The translations under genes were made by a program, and so were the position numbers. Below the pieces are notes generated by a model that was given only the letters and a program-made list of their open reading frames with translations, was not told where the DNA came from and searched no databases. This document shows, in pieces, positions 1 through 9,224 of a stretch of DNA of 36,341 bases. The DNA comes from Phycisphaerales bacterium (GTDB taxonomy: Bacteria > Planctomycetota > Phycisphaerae > Phycisphaerales > UBA1924): positions 1 to 36,341 of the forward strand of contig JARGPA010000028.1 in assembly GCA_029213305.1 (NCBI GenBank), given 5' to 3'. How positions within the stretch are numbered: the first letter of the stretch is position 1; each line of letters opens with the position of its first letter.

Positions 1-297
1 CATTGCAGTAAGTATTTTTCCACCATAAGCATTCTCAAGTTCATCCTTTGCACGATTGAAAATGTCTATTTTGTCTTTAGGAGAAATCTTTGAATCAAAA
101 TTAAGTGCGAGGTACAACTCCACCGGAAGGGCCTCTGAAGGGACACATCCAGGCGCTAAGAAAGACTGTTCATCAGGGATAAATCCAACTGGTAAATCAT
201 CTGGAGTCCATACTATTGATGGTGGATCGCTTTGGAGTGAGTCCTGTTGCCGAAAAAAACCAGGATAATGAATTACTGTTTGATTTGAGCTGCTCAT
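1..297 (-). CDS. Unrecognised protein, N-terminal 99 residues only (runs off window edge)
   Basis: The complement is open from an ATG at 297 to the window edge, 99 codons without a stop. Its ATG overlaps the TGA of the upstream kinase as ATGA (297-294), which implies translational coupling and makes this the third gene of the sigma-factor/kinase operon. The visible part begins MSSSNQTVIHYPGFF and is soluble and acidic, with no signal peptide or membrane segment. It reads like a regular cytoplasmic protein (for example ...LPVELYLALNFDSK..., then a charged helix DKIDIFNRAKDELENAYGG). I do not recognise a family. By position it may be a target or effector of the kinase, but this is inference. 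It is easily missed because it has no stop inside the window. Confidence 0.7.
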   Translation of the reverse strand, partial: MSSSNQTVIHYPGFFRQQDSLQSDPPSIVWTPDDLPVGFIPDEQSFLAPGCVPSEALPVELYLALNFDSKISPKDKIDIFNRAKDELENAYGGKILTAM

Positions 298-2513
298 TTG
301 ATTTCTCCTATAAAACTCTTTGCACATCGAAACCCAATCCCCATTAGTTGAGAACTGGTTACATGACGAATGCCGTGTTTTGAGAACGGTTGTGCGATCA
401 TTAATGATTCAATTCCCATAATTCTTCGTTCGGCTTCTAAACCAACACTTGGAATAGTCTCAGTCCACTCCATTACATTCCCCGCAAGGCCATGAACTTT
501 TCCGAGTGATCCAGAAATTGTGTTGATTGCAAAAACTACATCATCCTTTGATCGTGGACGAAAATTCTCTCCAAATGATTCTAAATATTCTTTAGCTATT
601 CCCAATATGTTTGACGAAACTTGCCCACCAGCTGGGAATTTGGAAACATCGTAATTTCCCCAAAGTACGGAATGAATAGACGAGTCATATGGCCCATTTC
701 CCCACGGATATTCATATCCTCGTTCGCCTCGTGCGACCCTTAACCACTCAAGCATCGTTGGGAGGCGTTTTCCTGCCCATTCTGCGTACATCTGAGCTTC
801 AAGGAATCCAACGGTTACGACAGGCATTAAACCCCAGAGCTCATCACCATGTTCTTTTCTCCAATTGATGACTTCATCTTCCATCCATAATGGTGGAATC
901 GGTGGCGGCGAGGCTGCTTCATTCAAGAACTTTGTATAATCTGCATTACTCACTTCGCGATTATCAATCCAGAATGCATCTAGATCTACGACAGAATCAA
1001 TGTAGCTTTGATTCGATTCATTCCTATCAAAGAGAGAATCCTCTCCCGCTGGCACAAATACCATGCGATTTTCTGGATTCGTTACAAGTCTTGTGTTTGG
1101 CAAAGTGACTGTATCAGTTCCTCTAAACAGTCTCGTATATTCAGCGTATTCAGTAGATGACGCATACACAATCACACGGTAATACCCTGCATCTAAATAG
1201 TACGGCCCCTTTGAAGCAGGCCCAAGAATTTTTACTTCACCAACAGTTCCAGTTTCGATATCGATTTGTGCATGTGCGACAATCGCAACAGGGTTCAATA
1301 AATCAGCACCAAGCTTTGGACTATTCCGCTTTAAATATTCTTTGATGTACCTTCTACCAAGGTAAGCGCTAGTCCCAATACTCATAGCCGCGACTCCCCC
1401 CATTGCGATCGCAGAGCGTCGTGAAACCAGTGTATTTTTTAGCTTGCGTACTCGTCCTGTTGGTATTGCAAGGATTGATTGTCCTTGTAAAAAATATCGT
1501 AAATCATTTCCAAAGCTTTCTGCTGATTGATACCGATCGGAAGGTTTCTTCGCCATGGCTTTGAGACAGATCGTGTTTAGATCTCGGGGTATTTCAGAAT
1601 TTACATCTATTGGTTCAACAGGATCTTGTTCTGTTAGTGCCCGAATAATTGATGGGATATCTTCGCCTTCAAATGGGCGCCTGAGCGTTAACATTTCATA
1701 CAGGACCACTCCAAGAGAATAGACATCGCTTCGTTGATCAGGTTTACTCCCTGCGATTGCTGCTTGCTCTGGGCTCATGTAATGACAACTACCCAGAATC
1801 CCTTGAGTTTGCCCGAGTGTCGCTTCAATTGCCATACTTGCAATTCCGAAATCAGTCAAACGAGCAGTCTGTCCTGCCGCAATCATAATGTTTGATGGTT
1901 TCACATCTCGGTGAACAATTCCTGCTCGATGCGCTGACTCTAATGCATCTGAAATTTGAACCGCGATCTTTCCAACAGATCGGAACCAACTCTGATCGGA
2001 TATGAGATTTCGAGAATCGGATTTTGCTTCTATGTGATCTCGAATAAACTCTGCGAGTGTTGGCCCGTCAACAAACTCACTGACTAAATATGCGTCGTGA
2101 TCTGATTCAAAGAAACGATGAACCGCAACGATTGATGGGTGTTTGAGATTAGCTGCGGCTCTCGCTTCTCTTCGAAAACGATCACGCATCTCTGTGGAAT
2201 GAAAACCACCTGGAATGAGAACTTTGAGCGCTACATGCCGATTAAGGATCAAGTCATTTGCAAGATAGACGACACCAGAACCACCTGATCCAAGAGTTCG
2301 TATGATCTCAAATTCATCGACACGCTCAAATCGTGTTCCCCCATCACCTGACTCTGAATTTGCGTGTGACTCTTGAGCTCTCTGGATCAGTCTTCTTATC
2401 CGATCCGCAGATTCTTCATCAGGACAACTTGAAAGCAAATAATCTTCCCGTTGTTCAGGGTTTAAATCCAAAGCTTTCAAAAATACATTTTTTTCGTTCC
2501 AAGAGTTTTCCAT
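294..2513 (-). CDS. Serine/threonine protein kinase with C-terminal FGE/SUMF1-like domain
   Basis: Predicted membrane-anchored signalling kinase of 739 residues. The frame is open to 2630, but ATG 2513 is preferred: it has a good ribosome site (GAGGT just upstream) and clears the preceding sigma-factor gene. Seen: an N-terminal helical segment; a Hanks kinase domain at about 68-342 with glycine loop GSGGSG (75-80), invariant K97 in VALKVL, HRD (201-203), DFG (221-223), a SPE in place of APE near 248, and SDVYSLGVVLYE; one membrane segment at about 370-386; then a C-terminal FGE-sulfatase-type fold (about 484-735) with FVPAGE, DAFWIDNREV, GKRLPTMLEWLRVARG, YPWGNG, GLAGNVMEWTE and GFRC. All kinase catalytic residues are present. 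In such fusions the FGE-like part is usually taken as a binding or sensing module; true oxidase activity is unproven. Known in planctomycetes: ECF sigma factors sit next to kinases like this one. Confidence 0.93.
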   Translation of the reverse strand: MENSWNEKNVFLKALDLNPEQREDYLLSSCPDEESADRIRRLIQRAQESHANSESGDGGTRFERVDEFEIIRTLGSGGSGVVYLANDLILNRHVALKVLIPGGFHSTEMRDRFRREARAAANLKHPSIVAVHRFFESDHDAYLVSEFVDGPTLAEFIRDHIEAKSDSRNLISDQSWFRSVGKIAVQISDALESAHRAGIVHRDVKPSNIMIAAGQTARLTDFGIASMAIEATLGQTQGILGSCHYMSPEQAAIAGSKPDQRSDVYSLGVVLYEMLTLRRPFEGEDIPSIIRALTEQDPVEPIDVNSEIPRDLNTICLKAMAKKPSDRYQSAESFGNDLRYFLQGQSILAIPTGRVRKLKNTLVSRRSAIAMGGVAAMSIGTSAYLGRRYIKEYLKRNSPKLGADLLNPVAIVAHAQIDIETGTVGEVKILGPASKGPYYLDAGYYRVIVYASSTEYAEYTRLFRGTDTVTLPNTRLVTNPENRMVFVPAGEDSLFDRNESNQSYIDSVVDLDAFWIDNREVSNADYTKFLNEAASPPPIPPLWMEDEVINWRKEHGDELWGLMPVVTVGFLEAQMYAEWAGKRLPTMLEWLRVARGERGYEYPWGNGPYDSSIHSVLWGNYDVSKFPAGGQVSSNILGIAKEYLESFGENFRPRSKDDVVFAINTISGSLGKVHGLAGNVMEWTETIPSVGLEAERRIMGIESLMIAQPFSKHGIRHVTSSQLMGIGFRCAKSFIGEIK

Positions 2514-2569
2514 ACTACCTCGAACATTGAAGTCGTTAGATCTTACGTTATGTGTGAAAAATCTCAAAA

Positions 2570-3154
2570 TTATTCTGAGATTGGTAAATCTCCAAGCCGT
2601 TCTAATAACCAAGCTCTTGCATAATCCCAATGCTTTCGAGTTTCTGCGAGCGTCCAGCCCATCGCTTCTGCTGTTGCTCGCAATGATCTACCTGCGTAGA
2701 ACCGTTGCATAATTACAAGCACACTATCCTGATCATGTAAATACAAATCACGAAGTGCATCATCCAAATCGATCAGATCAAGATCGAAAGTCTCTGAATC
2801 AACATCAAATCTGAAATAAGCATATGGTTTGCGAGGGCGACGCTTGAGTGCCATTTCTGCTCGTAGTTCATCAATAAGCGCATTATGAACAATATCTGCT
2901 ACAAATGCATATAACTGACGGCGATCTTGCGCTCGAATAGTCCCAGCTCGTATCAATCGGATCACAGCTTCATTTGCTAATGCAGTTGTTTGCATTGTGC
3001 CTACAGAACCGGTTTTTCGAAGTTGAAATGATGATAATCGTCTGATATCGCTATAGACATGGGTAATGACTTCTGAGATCGCTGTTTCATCACCCGCTCG
3101 AGCATTCTCGAGCCATCCAGTAATTGTGCCGGTATGTTTGGAATGTTGATCCAT
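2570..3154 (-). CDS. ECF-type RNA polymerase sigma factor
   Basis: A sigma-70 family ECF factor of 194 residues that would redirect RNA polymerase to a small regulon. Region 2 is visible from about residue 20 (TTALANEAVIRLI, then RRQLYAFVADIVHNALIDELRAEMALKRRP) and region 4 near the C-terminus (LVIMQRFYAGRSLRATAEAMGWTLAETRKHWDYARAWL), a helix-turn-helix. This resembles the planctomycete-rich Sigma70_ECF group in which a factor is paired with a Ser/Thr kinase. ATG 3154 is chosen; an upstream TTG at 3163 in the same frame is possible but less attractive. The kinase start lies 57 bases downstream, so both are probably cotranscribed, and no anti-sigma gene is visible. The expectation that the kinase controls this factor by phosphorylation is inferred from gene pairing. 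Confidence 0.9.
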   Translation of the reverse strand: MDQHSKHTGTITGWLENARAGDETAISEVITHVYSDIRRLSSFQLRKTGSVGTMQTTALANEAVIRLIRAGTIRAQDRRQLYAFVADIVHNALIDELRAEMALKRRPRKPYAYFRFDVDSETFDLDLIDLDDALRDLYLHDQDSVLVIMQRFYAGRSLRATAEAMGWTLAETRKHWDYARAWLLERLGDLPISE

Positions 3155-3501
3155 AGTCACCAATGTATTTTTAATGTTTGTTTACCTAGTACGACTAGAT
3201 TCTAACAGATGTTGCGTGTCTCTGTGTCACTATAAATTTCTATCAACATATCCAGATTCCAAGTTCGTTATTGCTATTACCATGCAAATTTACTTTTATT
3301 ACAAAATTCCATGTCATAGATTGCATGTCATCCTCATTTGAAATGAGATGACCTGGGCTCAAACGGGGATTGCATGAATTGAAAATGTACATGCCTTGAA
3401 AATTTTCATAACTCAAACGACTTTTTCATGAAGATCAATTGAGTTTGAACTGTTTTTAGCAACCAGAGCTACTCAATACTCGTATTAATCCTCATCTAGA
3501 C

Positions 3502-3542
3502 GGGCATTCGCCCATGATCACTATCTATGTTTGATAGTGATC
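3502..3542 (+). promoter_or_regulatory. Tandem inverted repeats in the leader of the CotH-type gene
   Basis: Two hairpins stand side by side upstream of the start at 3594. The first is GGGC (3502-3505), four-base loop, GCCC (3510-3513). The second is a perfect ten-base inverted repeat, GATCACTATC (3516-3525) and GATAGTGATC (3533-3542), around a seven-base loop. No T-run follows, so this is not a standard terminator. It may be an operator for a dimeric regulator or an RNA structure in the 5' leader. The remaining bases between 3164 and 3501 hold no gene I can support. Confidence 0.5.
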
Positions 3543-3593
3543 TGAGTTCAAACAGTTATCAGCTCAACTCAGAGCTTGAAGAGGAGACTGGAT

Positions 3594-5870
3594 ATGTATA
3601 TCCGTCGAACTGGGGTAAAACCTTTAAACTCACCCATGGTATCGAAGACTCACCAGGCTCTGACAGCCTTGTTTACTACGGCATTATTCAGCACTGGCGC
3701 ACTCGCCGGTGAACCACAAGATCTCTACGACGATACCGTTTATCGTACAATGGAACTCGTCTTTGATGATTCAGATTGGAATCAACAACTTCGCAACAAC
3801 TGGCAAATCAATGATGCAACGGATGAAGATATCTATGTTGTTGCAGATTTGATTGTCTATGACAGCCCTACAGATATGACTGGAACTACATACCCAGATG
3901 TTGGAGTTCAGTACAAAGGAAACTCATCATATTGGTTCGTGGATGGGCTCAAGAAGCCGTACAAAATTACGATGGACGCTTTCATTGAAGACCAAGAGCT
4001 TTACGGGCATTCCAAGATTACACTCAACAATGGCATCTTTGATCCAACAAAAATTCGGGAAGTTATCGCATACAAAATACTTCGTGAGTTTATGCCTGCA
4101 CCAGAAGCAAACCTTGTGTTTGTCCGTTCAGGTACCGCAGGCAATGTGCAAGATATCGGAGTGTACACAAGTGTTGAGCGTGTGAATAAGAAGTTTATGG
4201 ATAAGCACTTTAATAACGATAACGGGCATCGTTACAAAGCAGACAGCGGGTCAATGCTCTATCGAGGTGAGAATGTAAGTCAATATAGTTCTGACTACGA
4301 TGTAAGCGGCGGAAATGAGTCAACAGAATACTTAGATCTGATCGATGTATGTGATTCACTCAATAACACACCTATCAATGATCTTCGAGCTGATCTTGAT
4401 GAACTATTCAGTATTGATCGACTAACTTGGCAGGCTGCTGCAGGTGTGGCGCTGATGAACTGGGACGATCTTCGTGCGTTTGCACCAAACGGACACAACT
4501 ATTATATCTATGAAGATACGCTCAACGAAAGGCTACACATTCTCCCGTGGGATTGGGACTTAGCTTTCAGTACAAACACAAATGATGGCGTTTTTGAAGA
4601 CTTCAATAATAGTAACATTCCATTAACTGACAGATTAATTCTTGATGTTCCAGAAATCGAAGACAGATATCTCGCGCATCTTCGTGATATGAGCGAACGA
4701 ATCGATTGGAACGAGATCCAAACTGATGTGATTCGCCATCGCGCTTTCACTGATTCAATTATCTCAACAGTTCATGAAACTGAAATCTTCTCTATCTCCC
4801 AGTACAATAGCTCACATCAACTACTGTCATCGCAAATTCCTAACCGTAGACAGTTCCTTGATAACCAATCATTACTTAATCGTCCTGCACCAATGATCAG
4901 CGATGTGGAAATGAGTCCTGAAAGCCCTACAAGCAATGACATCGTTTGGGTAAACGCAACAATTGTCGAACAGTCAACTGAAGGTATCTCCGGAGTTGTG
5001 CTCTACAGCAGAGATCAAGGGCGATACATGCCTACCCCGATGCTTGACGATGGAAATCATAACGATGGCGCAGCGAACGATGGTGTGTACGGAGCATCAA
5101 TTCAAGCATGGGGCGCAGGAACTAGAGTTGAGTACTATATCGAAGCATCAAGCGCCGACACAACGGGAGGCTCGACTGGAGCTAAACGATACGAACCGCT
5201 TTTTGCAGAACATCAACCCATGGGTTATCAAGTTCGCGCAAGTTCATTCGATTCTCCTATTGTCATCAATGAGTTTATGGCTGACAATGACACAACTATC
5301 CAAGATCCTGACGGAACTGGATTCCCGGACTGGATCGAACTCCATAATACAAGTGATTCAACTGTTGATCTCTCAGGATATTTCCTCACAGATGATCTGA
5401 GTGATACAACTCAGTTTGAGATTCCCAATGGAGTCTCTATAGAAGCAGGAGGATTCCTTATATTCTGGGCGGACAATGATCCCGAACAAGGTCCAACACA
5501 TACAAACTTCAAGCTAGGAAGTGGCGGAGAGGAAATCGGATTGTTTGCTCCAACCAACTTAGATAACGGAGTAGCTGACTCATATGTGTTTGGTGCTCAA
5601 GAATCTGACATCAGTGAAGGACGATCCTGCGATGGAGATTCATCATGGACCTTCTTCAATGCTCCAACTCCAGGTACTAGCAATGGATCATGTTCACTTC
5701 CATGCCTTGCTGATTTCACCAATGATGGCCAATTGGACTTCTTTGATATTTCCGCGTTTTTAATCGCGTTTAGCGATGAACAAGCAGAGGCAGATTTCAA
5801 TAATGACGGCAACTTCAACTTCTTTGATGTGTCGACATTTCTGAGTTTATTCAGCGCGGGTTGTCCGTAA
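3594..5870 (+). CDS. Secreted CotH kinase-family protein with lamin-tail and GC-type dockerin domains
   Basis: A 758-residue secreted protein. ATG 3594 is chosen because AAGAGGAGA lies six bases upstream; a TTG at 3576 is in frame but poor. Order: signal peptide (about 1-38, ending ALA-G); CotH-type atypical protein kinase domain (about 55-400) with the Lys-containing KKPYKITMD, YGHSKITLNNG, IGVYTSVERVNKKFM and the WDWD metal/catalytic motif near 319; a beta-rich module (about 432-540, MLDDGNHNDGAANDGVYG); a lamin-tail domain (about 555-700, IVINEFMADND, DWIELHNTSD, GYFLTDDL); and a 55-residue tail with two Ca-binding repeats (DFTNDGQLDFFDISAFL and DFNNDGNFNFFDVSTFL) ending in CP. CotH kinases phosphorylate extracytoplasmic proteins. 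The dockerin-like tail is a sorting or anchoring signal in Phycisphaerales relatives. The gene appears monocistronic, with a strong terminator directly behind it. Confidence 0.9.
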   Translation: MYIRRTGVKPLNSPMVSKTHQALTALFTTALFSTGALAGEPQDLYDDTVYRTMELVFDDSDWNQQLRNNWQINDATDEDIYVVADLIVYDSPTDMTGTTYPDVGVQYKGNSSYWFVDGLKKPYKITMDAFIEDQELYGHSKITLNNGIFDPTKIREVIAYKILREFMPAPEANLVFVRSGTAGNVQDIGVYTSVERVNKKFMDKHFNNDNGHRYKADSGSMLYRGENVSQYSSDYDVSGGNESTEYLDLIDVCDSLNNTPINDLRADLDELFSIDRLTWQAAAGVALMNWDDLRAFAPNGHNYYIYEDTLNERLHILPWDWDLAFSTNTNDGVFEDFNNSNIPLTDRLILDVPEIEDRYLAHLRDMSERIDWNEIQTDVIRHRAFTDSIISTVHETEIFSISQYNSSHQLLSSQIPNRRQFLDNQSLLNRPAPMISDVEMSPESPTSNDIVWVNATIVEQSTEGISGVVLYSRDQGRYMPTPMLDDGNHNDGAANDGVYGASIQAWGAGTRVEYYIEASSADTTGGSTGAKRYEPLFAEHQPMGYQVRASSFDSPIVINEFMADNDTTIQDPDGTGFPDWIELHNTSDSTVDLSGYFLTDDLSDTTQFEIPNGVSIEAGGFLIFWADNDPEQGPTHTNFKLGSGGEEIGLFAPTNLDNGVADSYVFGAQESDISEGRSCDGDSSWTFFNAPTPGTSNGSCSLPCLADFTNDGQLDFFDISAFLIAFSDEQAEADFNNDGNFNFFDVSTFLSLFSAGCP

Positions 5871-5901
5871 TATAGCTCTGGTTTAGATACCAATAATCCA
5901 A

Positions 5902-5935
5902 CCCTCCGTTTATATTTGTAAACGGAGGGTTTTTT
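5902..5935 (+). terminator. Strong intrinsic terminator of the CotH-type gene
   Basis: CCCTCCGTTTA (5902-5912) pairs perfectly with TAAACGGAGGG (5919-5929) across a six-base loop and is followed at once by TTTTTT. It starts 31 bases after the stop codon at 5870. This is the clearest Rho-independent terminator in the first half of the window. Confidence 0.92.
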
Positions 5936-6187
5936 GTTATCGCATTTACCTGTGAGAATAACCCGCGATGTAGTACTCTCGAAACAACAACAGAACAATG
6001 CACTTCTCCCGAAATCTTTTATGAGCACCCAAATCTAGAGAATCGTGTTCTGCAATCTCGATTGAATTCTGATACGATTGCAGAACAAAATAAATCATCA
6101 TCTCGTCTCAACCATACCAAATACAATCGATCATTCATTTGATCCCTACTATCGATACTGGCACTGATTGATCAGATTTTGTGTTCT

Positions 6188-6204
6188 TACCTGATCATCA
6201 GGTA
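6188..6204. promoter_or_regulatory. Perfect 17-base dyad upstream of the methyltransferase (operator candidate)
   Basis: TACCTGAT (6188-6195) and ATCAGGTA (6197-6204) form eight-base arms around a single C. A second TGATCA core lies about 20 bases upstream. The dyad is about 60 bases before the chosen start at 6265, the right place for an operator of a homodimeric repressor or activator. No T-run follows, so it is not a terminator. The rest of 5936-6264 contains no gene I can support. Confidence 0.45.
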
Positions 6205-6264
6205 GTAATAACTAAACAGCATGAATCAACACCAATTGGATTCAATACGACGAGGAGTCATCGA

Positions 6265-7446
6265 ATGAGCAAGGTAGACGCATCTTGGGGTATTGAACAC
6301 GCAACGGGTGTGTTAGAACAAATTTTATCTAAGTATGACGGAGAACCTATTGCGATCTATGGTGCAGGTCGTCATACACAAGAACTTCTCGCGGATCTAC
6401 AAACACAGTTAGGGGCAATCGCCTTCGTTCTTGATGATTACCCCAGTTGCGATGAAATTCATGGCACCAAAGTTGTTCATCCTCACTCTGTATCTCCAGA
6501 ATCTGTAAAAGCAGTCATCGTATCATCTAATAGTATCGAGTCAGTACTGACTCAACGCGCTCATGCTTGGATTACAGATGCTGTTAATCCACCCGAAATC
6601 ATTGAGATCTATAAAGATGACATCAGACCAAGATTGAACATTCTTCGTCCTGGTCCCCTACCACTTTCATATGACGGCAGCCTTATTCTAAATCCAGAAC
6701 TCAGCGAGTTCAAGATCCCTGAAGATGGCCCGTTATTGAAGTATGATATTAATGAGCTACCTCCAACTCATTTGCGTGCGGGATATTCTTCGAACGATCA
6801 AACCTATATCAATTCAGGCAAAACAGCCAACCAAGTCATCCGCAATCTATTGAATAAACAAGATGTTAATCCAGAAACGTTTGACTCGATTTTTGAATGG
6901 GGATGCTCTACAGGACGAGTGTTGCGCCATTGGTCTGATATTGCAGACAAGGTTCGAATTTGGGGTTGTGACATTGATGCTGCATCCATTGATTGGTGTG
7001 CGAGGCGTCTTTGCCCGCCTCTCAATGTTTTTACATCAACTACACAACCCTCACTACCACTCCCAGATTCTTCATTCGATCTTGTCTACGCAATTTCGAT
7101 CTTCACTCATACTCCTGAACTCTGGGATATGTGGATGATGGAACTGCGCCGAATCATTAAGCCCGGTGGATGGCTTTGCGTCACAATCCATGACGAACAA
7201 ACTTGGGAGTACTGTAGAGAAACGCCTGAGAGTTTTATAAGCAAAGCATGCCCTGGATTAGACTTTGCCAATCCACTTGAGAGCGCGATGCTCTCGTACG
7301 GACGCGGACCTTGGAGCCAAGTCTTCTGGCGCTCCGAATCTTGGCGTCATAGAAGCTCAATGTACTTCGATCTGGTTGATTATCAACCAATGCTCATCGG
7401 CAAACAAGCAGTAGCGCTTCATCGTCGGCCGATGAATCTGATCTAA
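6265..7446 (+). CDS. Two-domain protein: Rossmann-like N-terminus plus class I SAM-dependent methyltransferase
   Basis: A 393-residue cytoplasmic protein. ATG 6265 is preferred over an in-frame GTG at 6181 because GAGGAG lies just upstream. The N-terminal third has a dinucleotide-fold start, PIAIYGAGRHTQELL (GAG at 33-35), then VLDDYPSCDEIHGTKVVHP, as in sugar-nucleotide or PglD-like N-terminal folds. The C-terminal half is a Methyltransf_11/25-type domain: motif I FEWGCSTGRV (about 210-218), acidic strand-2 residue in VRIWGCDID, LPLPDSSFDLVYAISIFTHTP, and MMELRRIIKPGGWLCVTIHD. It probably methylates a sugar or other small polar substrate, but the substrate is not visible. It stands alone between noncoding stretches. 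Proximity to the glycosyltransferase cluster 4 kb away suggests surface-glycan work only weakly. Confidence 0.8.
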   Translation: MSKVDASWGIEHATGVLEQILSKYDGEPIAIYGAGRHTQELLADLQTQLGAIAFVLDDYPSCDEIHGTKVVHPHSVSPESVKAVIVSSNSIESVLTQRAHAWITDAVNPPEIIEIYKDDIRPRLNILRPGPLPLSYDGSLILNPELSEFKIPEDGPLLKYDINELPPTHLRAGYSSNDQTYINSGKTANQVIRNLLNKQDVNPETFDSIFEWGCSTGRVLRHWSDIADKVRIWGCDIDAASIDWCARRLCPPLNVFTSTTQPSLPLPDSSFDLVYAISIFTHTPELWDMWMMELRRIIKPGGWLCVTIHDEQTWEYCRETPESFISKACPGLDFANPLESAMLSYGRGPWSQVFWRSESWRHRSSMYFDLVDYQPMLIGKQAVALHRRPMNLI

Positions 7447-7840
7447 AATTAGAATAATATCAGCATCAAACAGTTTTGTTTCATATTCGAAGTTTTGAAA
7501 AACACGAAAATTCATTAACTATAAAACGTTGATTTCCAACCATCATTGTCAATCAAATGATTCATTTACGCAATTCCAATTGTGTATCACACAAGGGCTT
7601 CGAGTCTTCCTTGTGAATTATCTACAATCAAATTAACTCGATATGTGCCCACTCCCCGCGGTTAACTCTTATAAAGAGGCATTCTCGAGATCAATACTGA
7701 TCGATCAAATCCAAATTGGAAAATTGATTTAGCACATCAATGTTTCAAAATATTGCATTCTTAATTGGTTAAACAATCTACAAATCAAGAGTTGCGTATG
7801 CCATTCTTCGCAGTTAGAATGCGATAAATGGGGTTCTAAT
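7447..7840. other. 394-base A+T-rich intergenic stretch, no gene seen
   Basis: No open frame or RNA gene can be supported. It holds a short palindrome (AAATGA-T-TCATTT near 7555-7567) of low information. It presumably contains the promoter of the membrane protein starting at 7841, but I cannot assign -35/-10 boxes with confidence. Confidence 0.4.
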
Positions 7841-9175
7841 ATGACGAAGAAATCTAAATCTAACATGGGTAGCAAATCTGAAACTTCTCAAGAAACTGAG
7901 CCTAAGCCACTCAAGTCAAACGAAGTCGATCCCGGATCTACAAACATATCGAATCAAGTTTTCGATAACACATCTGAAGAGGAAATACAATCCCAAAGCG
8001 AAATCTTCTTCGATTGGTTCTTCGGGCTTTGGTTCTTTCGAGTCTTACTATCAAAGCTTGGGCTGACAAAATACTTTGCTAGGCCAGGCGTTCGCGAAAA
8101 CTTAGTTTCAGGGCTGATCGTATCGATAATCGCAGGAGTCGCGATCATCGGTACTATACGAATTCCAAGTTGGTTGGACAAACAAGAAATAATCCAGGAA
8201 GATCGAAAACTAAATCGGGAAATCCAGGCAGGTTTCAGCTTAGAAGCTATGAAACACAGGCAACAACTCGCTTCTGATTTTGCATACTCGATTCCACAAT
8301 CTCTCCAACTACTTGGAAAAATCAAAAGCCTAGATTCTGAGGTATTCACTCTTCTCAAAATTACTGATAACTCAGCAAACTCGGTAGAAGAGGCTGAAAA
8401 ACTCTTAAATGAATCTACGAAGGCCATTAAGTTAGCTGCCATTGAAACACAAACTGACATATTGAACGCAGAATGGCGTAACAACAAGAATTATCTTTCA
8501 GTGTGTGAACTTGTGGGTATGCGGTTTGAGGAAGTTCGCCCTTACTCTAGCTCTTTAAATTCTTGTATCGATATATTCACAGAACAAGACATCAATCTAT
8601 CAGACGAATCAACAATCCCTGAAGATCCATCAAGATTTATTCAAATGGCTGAACGGTTCTATCAAATCAGAGGAAGAATTCCAACTGATTCATTCTTCTA
8701 CTGTAATCAACAACCTAAATGGATAACCGCAGGGTTTTCCGGCACATTAACAGACTTTGATGAATTAAAAGAATCAGATTGCGATTGCCAAAGCAATCCA
8801 ACATTTCATATCAAAGATGTCATAGAGCTTGATCTTCATGATCCACGAATCGAATGGATGAAAAATTCAAATCGCGAGATGGAACTTGCTTATAAATGGT
8901 TGAGAGTCTGGTATGTTTTGGATGATCGTGATCTGGTTTGTCACACGAAAACTGAATTCAATGAATATGTTCGAAAAGGTCATACACAAGAGTTAGCTCA
9001 TCGCAATGCATACGACGCGACACGACGAGCCCTTGAGCGAGCAAGTGATGTTTTATTTGTCGAGACTGTTCAAAATATAGGTATAGCTTTGGAAGACCAG
9101 GTTGCTCAGACCTCTTTTTACAGCTTGATGGAAAAGAAGCCTGAACCCTCATCGGATCCCGCACTCATTCCATAA
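7841..9175 (+). CDS. Unrecognised membrane-anchored protein
   Basis: I do not recognise a family for this 444-residue protein. It begins with a Lys/Ser/Glu-rich disordered segment (1-55), then an aromatic hydrophobic stretch (about 56-71, EIFFDWFFGLWFFRVLL) and a clear membrane helix (about 88-108, NLVSGLIVSIIAGVAIIGTI). A long soluble helical region follows (about 115-220, EIIQEDRKLNREIQAGFSLEAMKHRQQLA, with coiled-coil character). The C-terminal part has six Cys residues, including an ESDCDCQSN cluster near 306-315. There is no signal peptide. ATG 7841 follows GGGG at modest spacing. The A+T-rich codon use matches the next gene, a tiny lipoprotein 49 bases downstream; both probably share a transcript ending at the terminator at 9441. 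The second helix could orient the bulk of the protein to either side of the membrane. Confidence 0.7.
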   Translation: MTKKSKSNMGSKSETSQETEPKPLKSNEVDPGSTNISNQVFDNTSEEEIQSQSEIFFDWFFGLWFFRVLLSKLGLTKYFARPGVRENLVSGLIVSIIAGVAIIGTIRIPSWLDKQEIIQEDRKLNREIQAGFSLEAMKHRQQLASDFAYSIPQSLQLLGKIKSLDSEVFTLLKITDNSANSVEEAEKLLNESTKAIKLAAIETQTDILNAEWRNNKNYLSVCELVGMRFEEVRPYSSSLNSCIDIFTEQDINLSDESTIPEDPSRFIQMAERFYQIRGRIPTDSFFYCNQQPKWITAGFSGTLTDFDELKESDCDCQSNPTFHIKDVIELDLHDPRIEWMKNSNREMELAYKWLRVWYVLDDRDLVCHTKTEFNEYVRKGHTQELAHRNAYDATRRALERASDVLFVETVQNIGIALEDQVAQTSFYSLMEKKPEPSSDPALIP

Positions 9176-9224
9176 TCATATACAATCTTCCCAATTTTTG
9201 CACACCATGATCAAGGAGACAAGT

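Noticed and set aside
56..268. 70-codon plus-strand frame
   Set aside because: It is antisense to the partial gene at 1-297, which is coupled to the kinase by ATGA and gives a better protein.
5597..6028. 143-codon minus-strand frame across the CotH terminator
   Set aside because: It runs antisense to the dockerin repeats and through a strong terminator; the product has no recognisable features.
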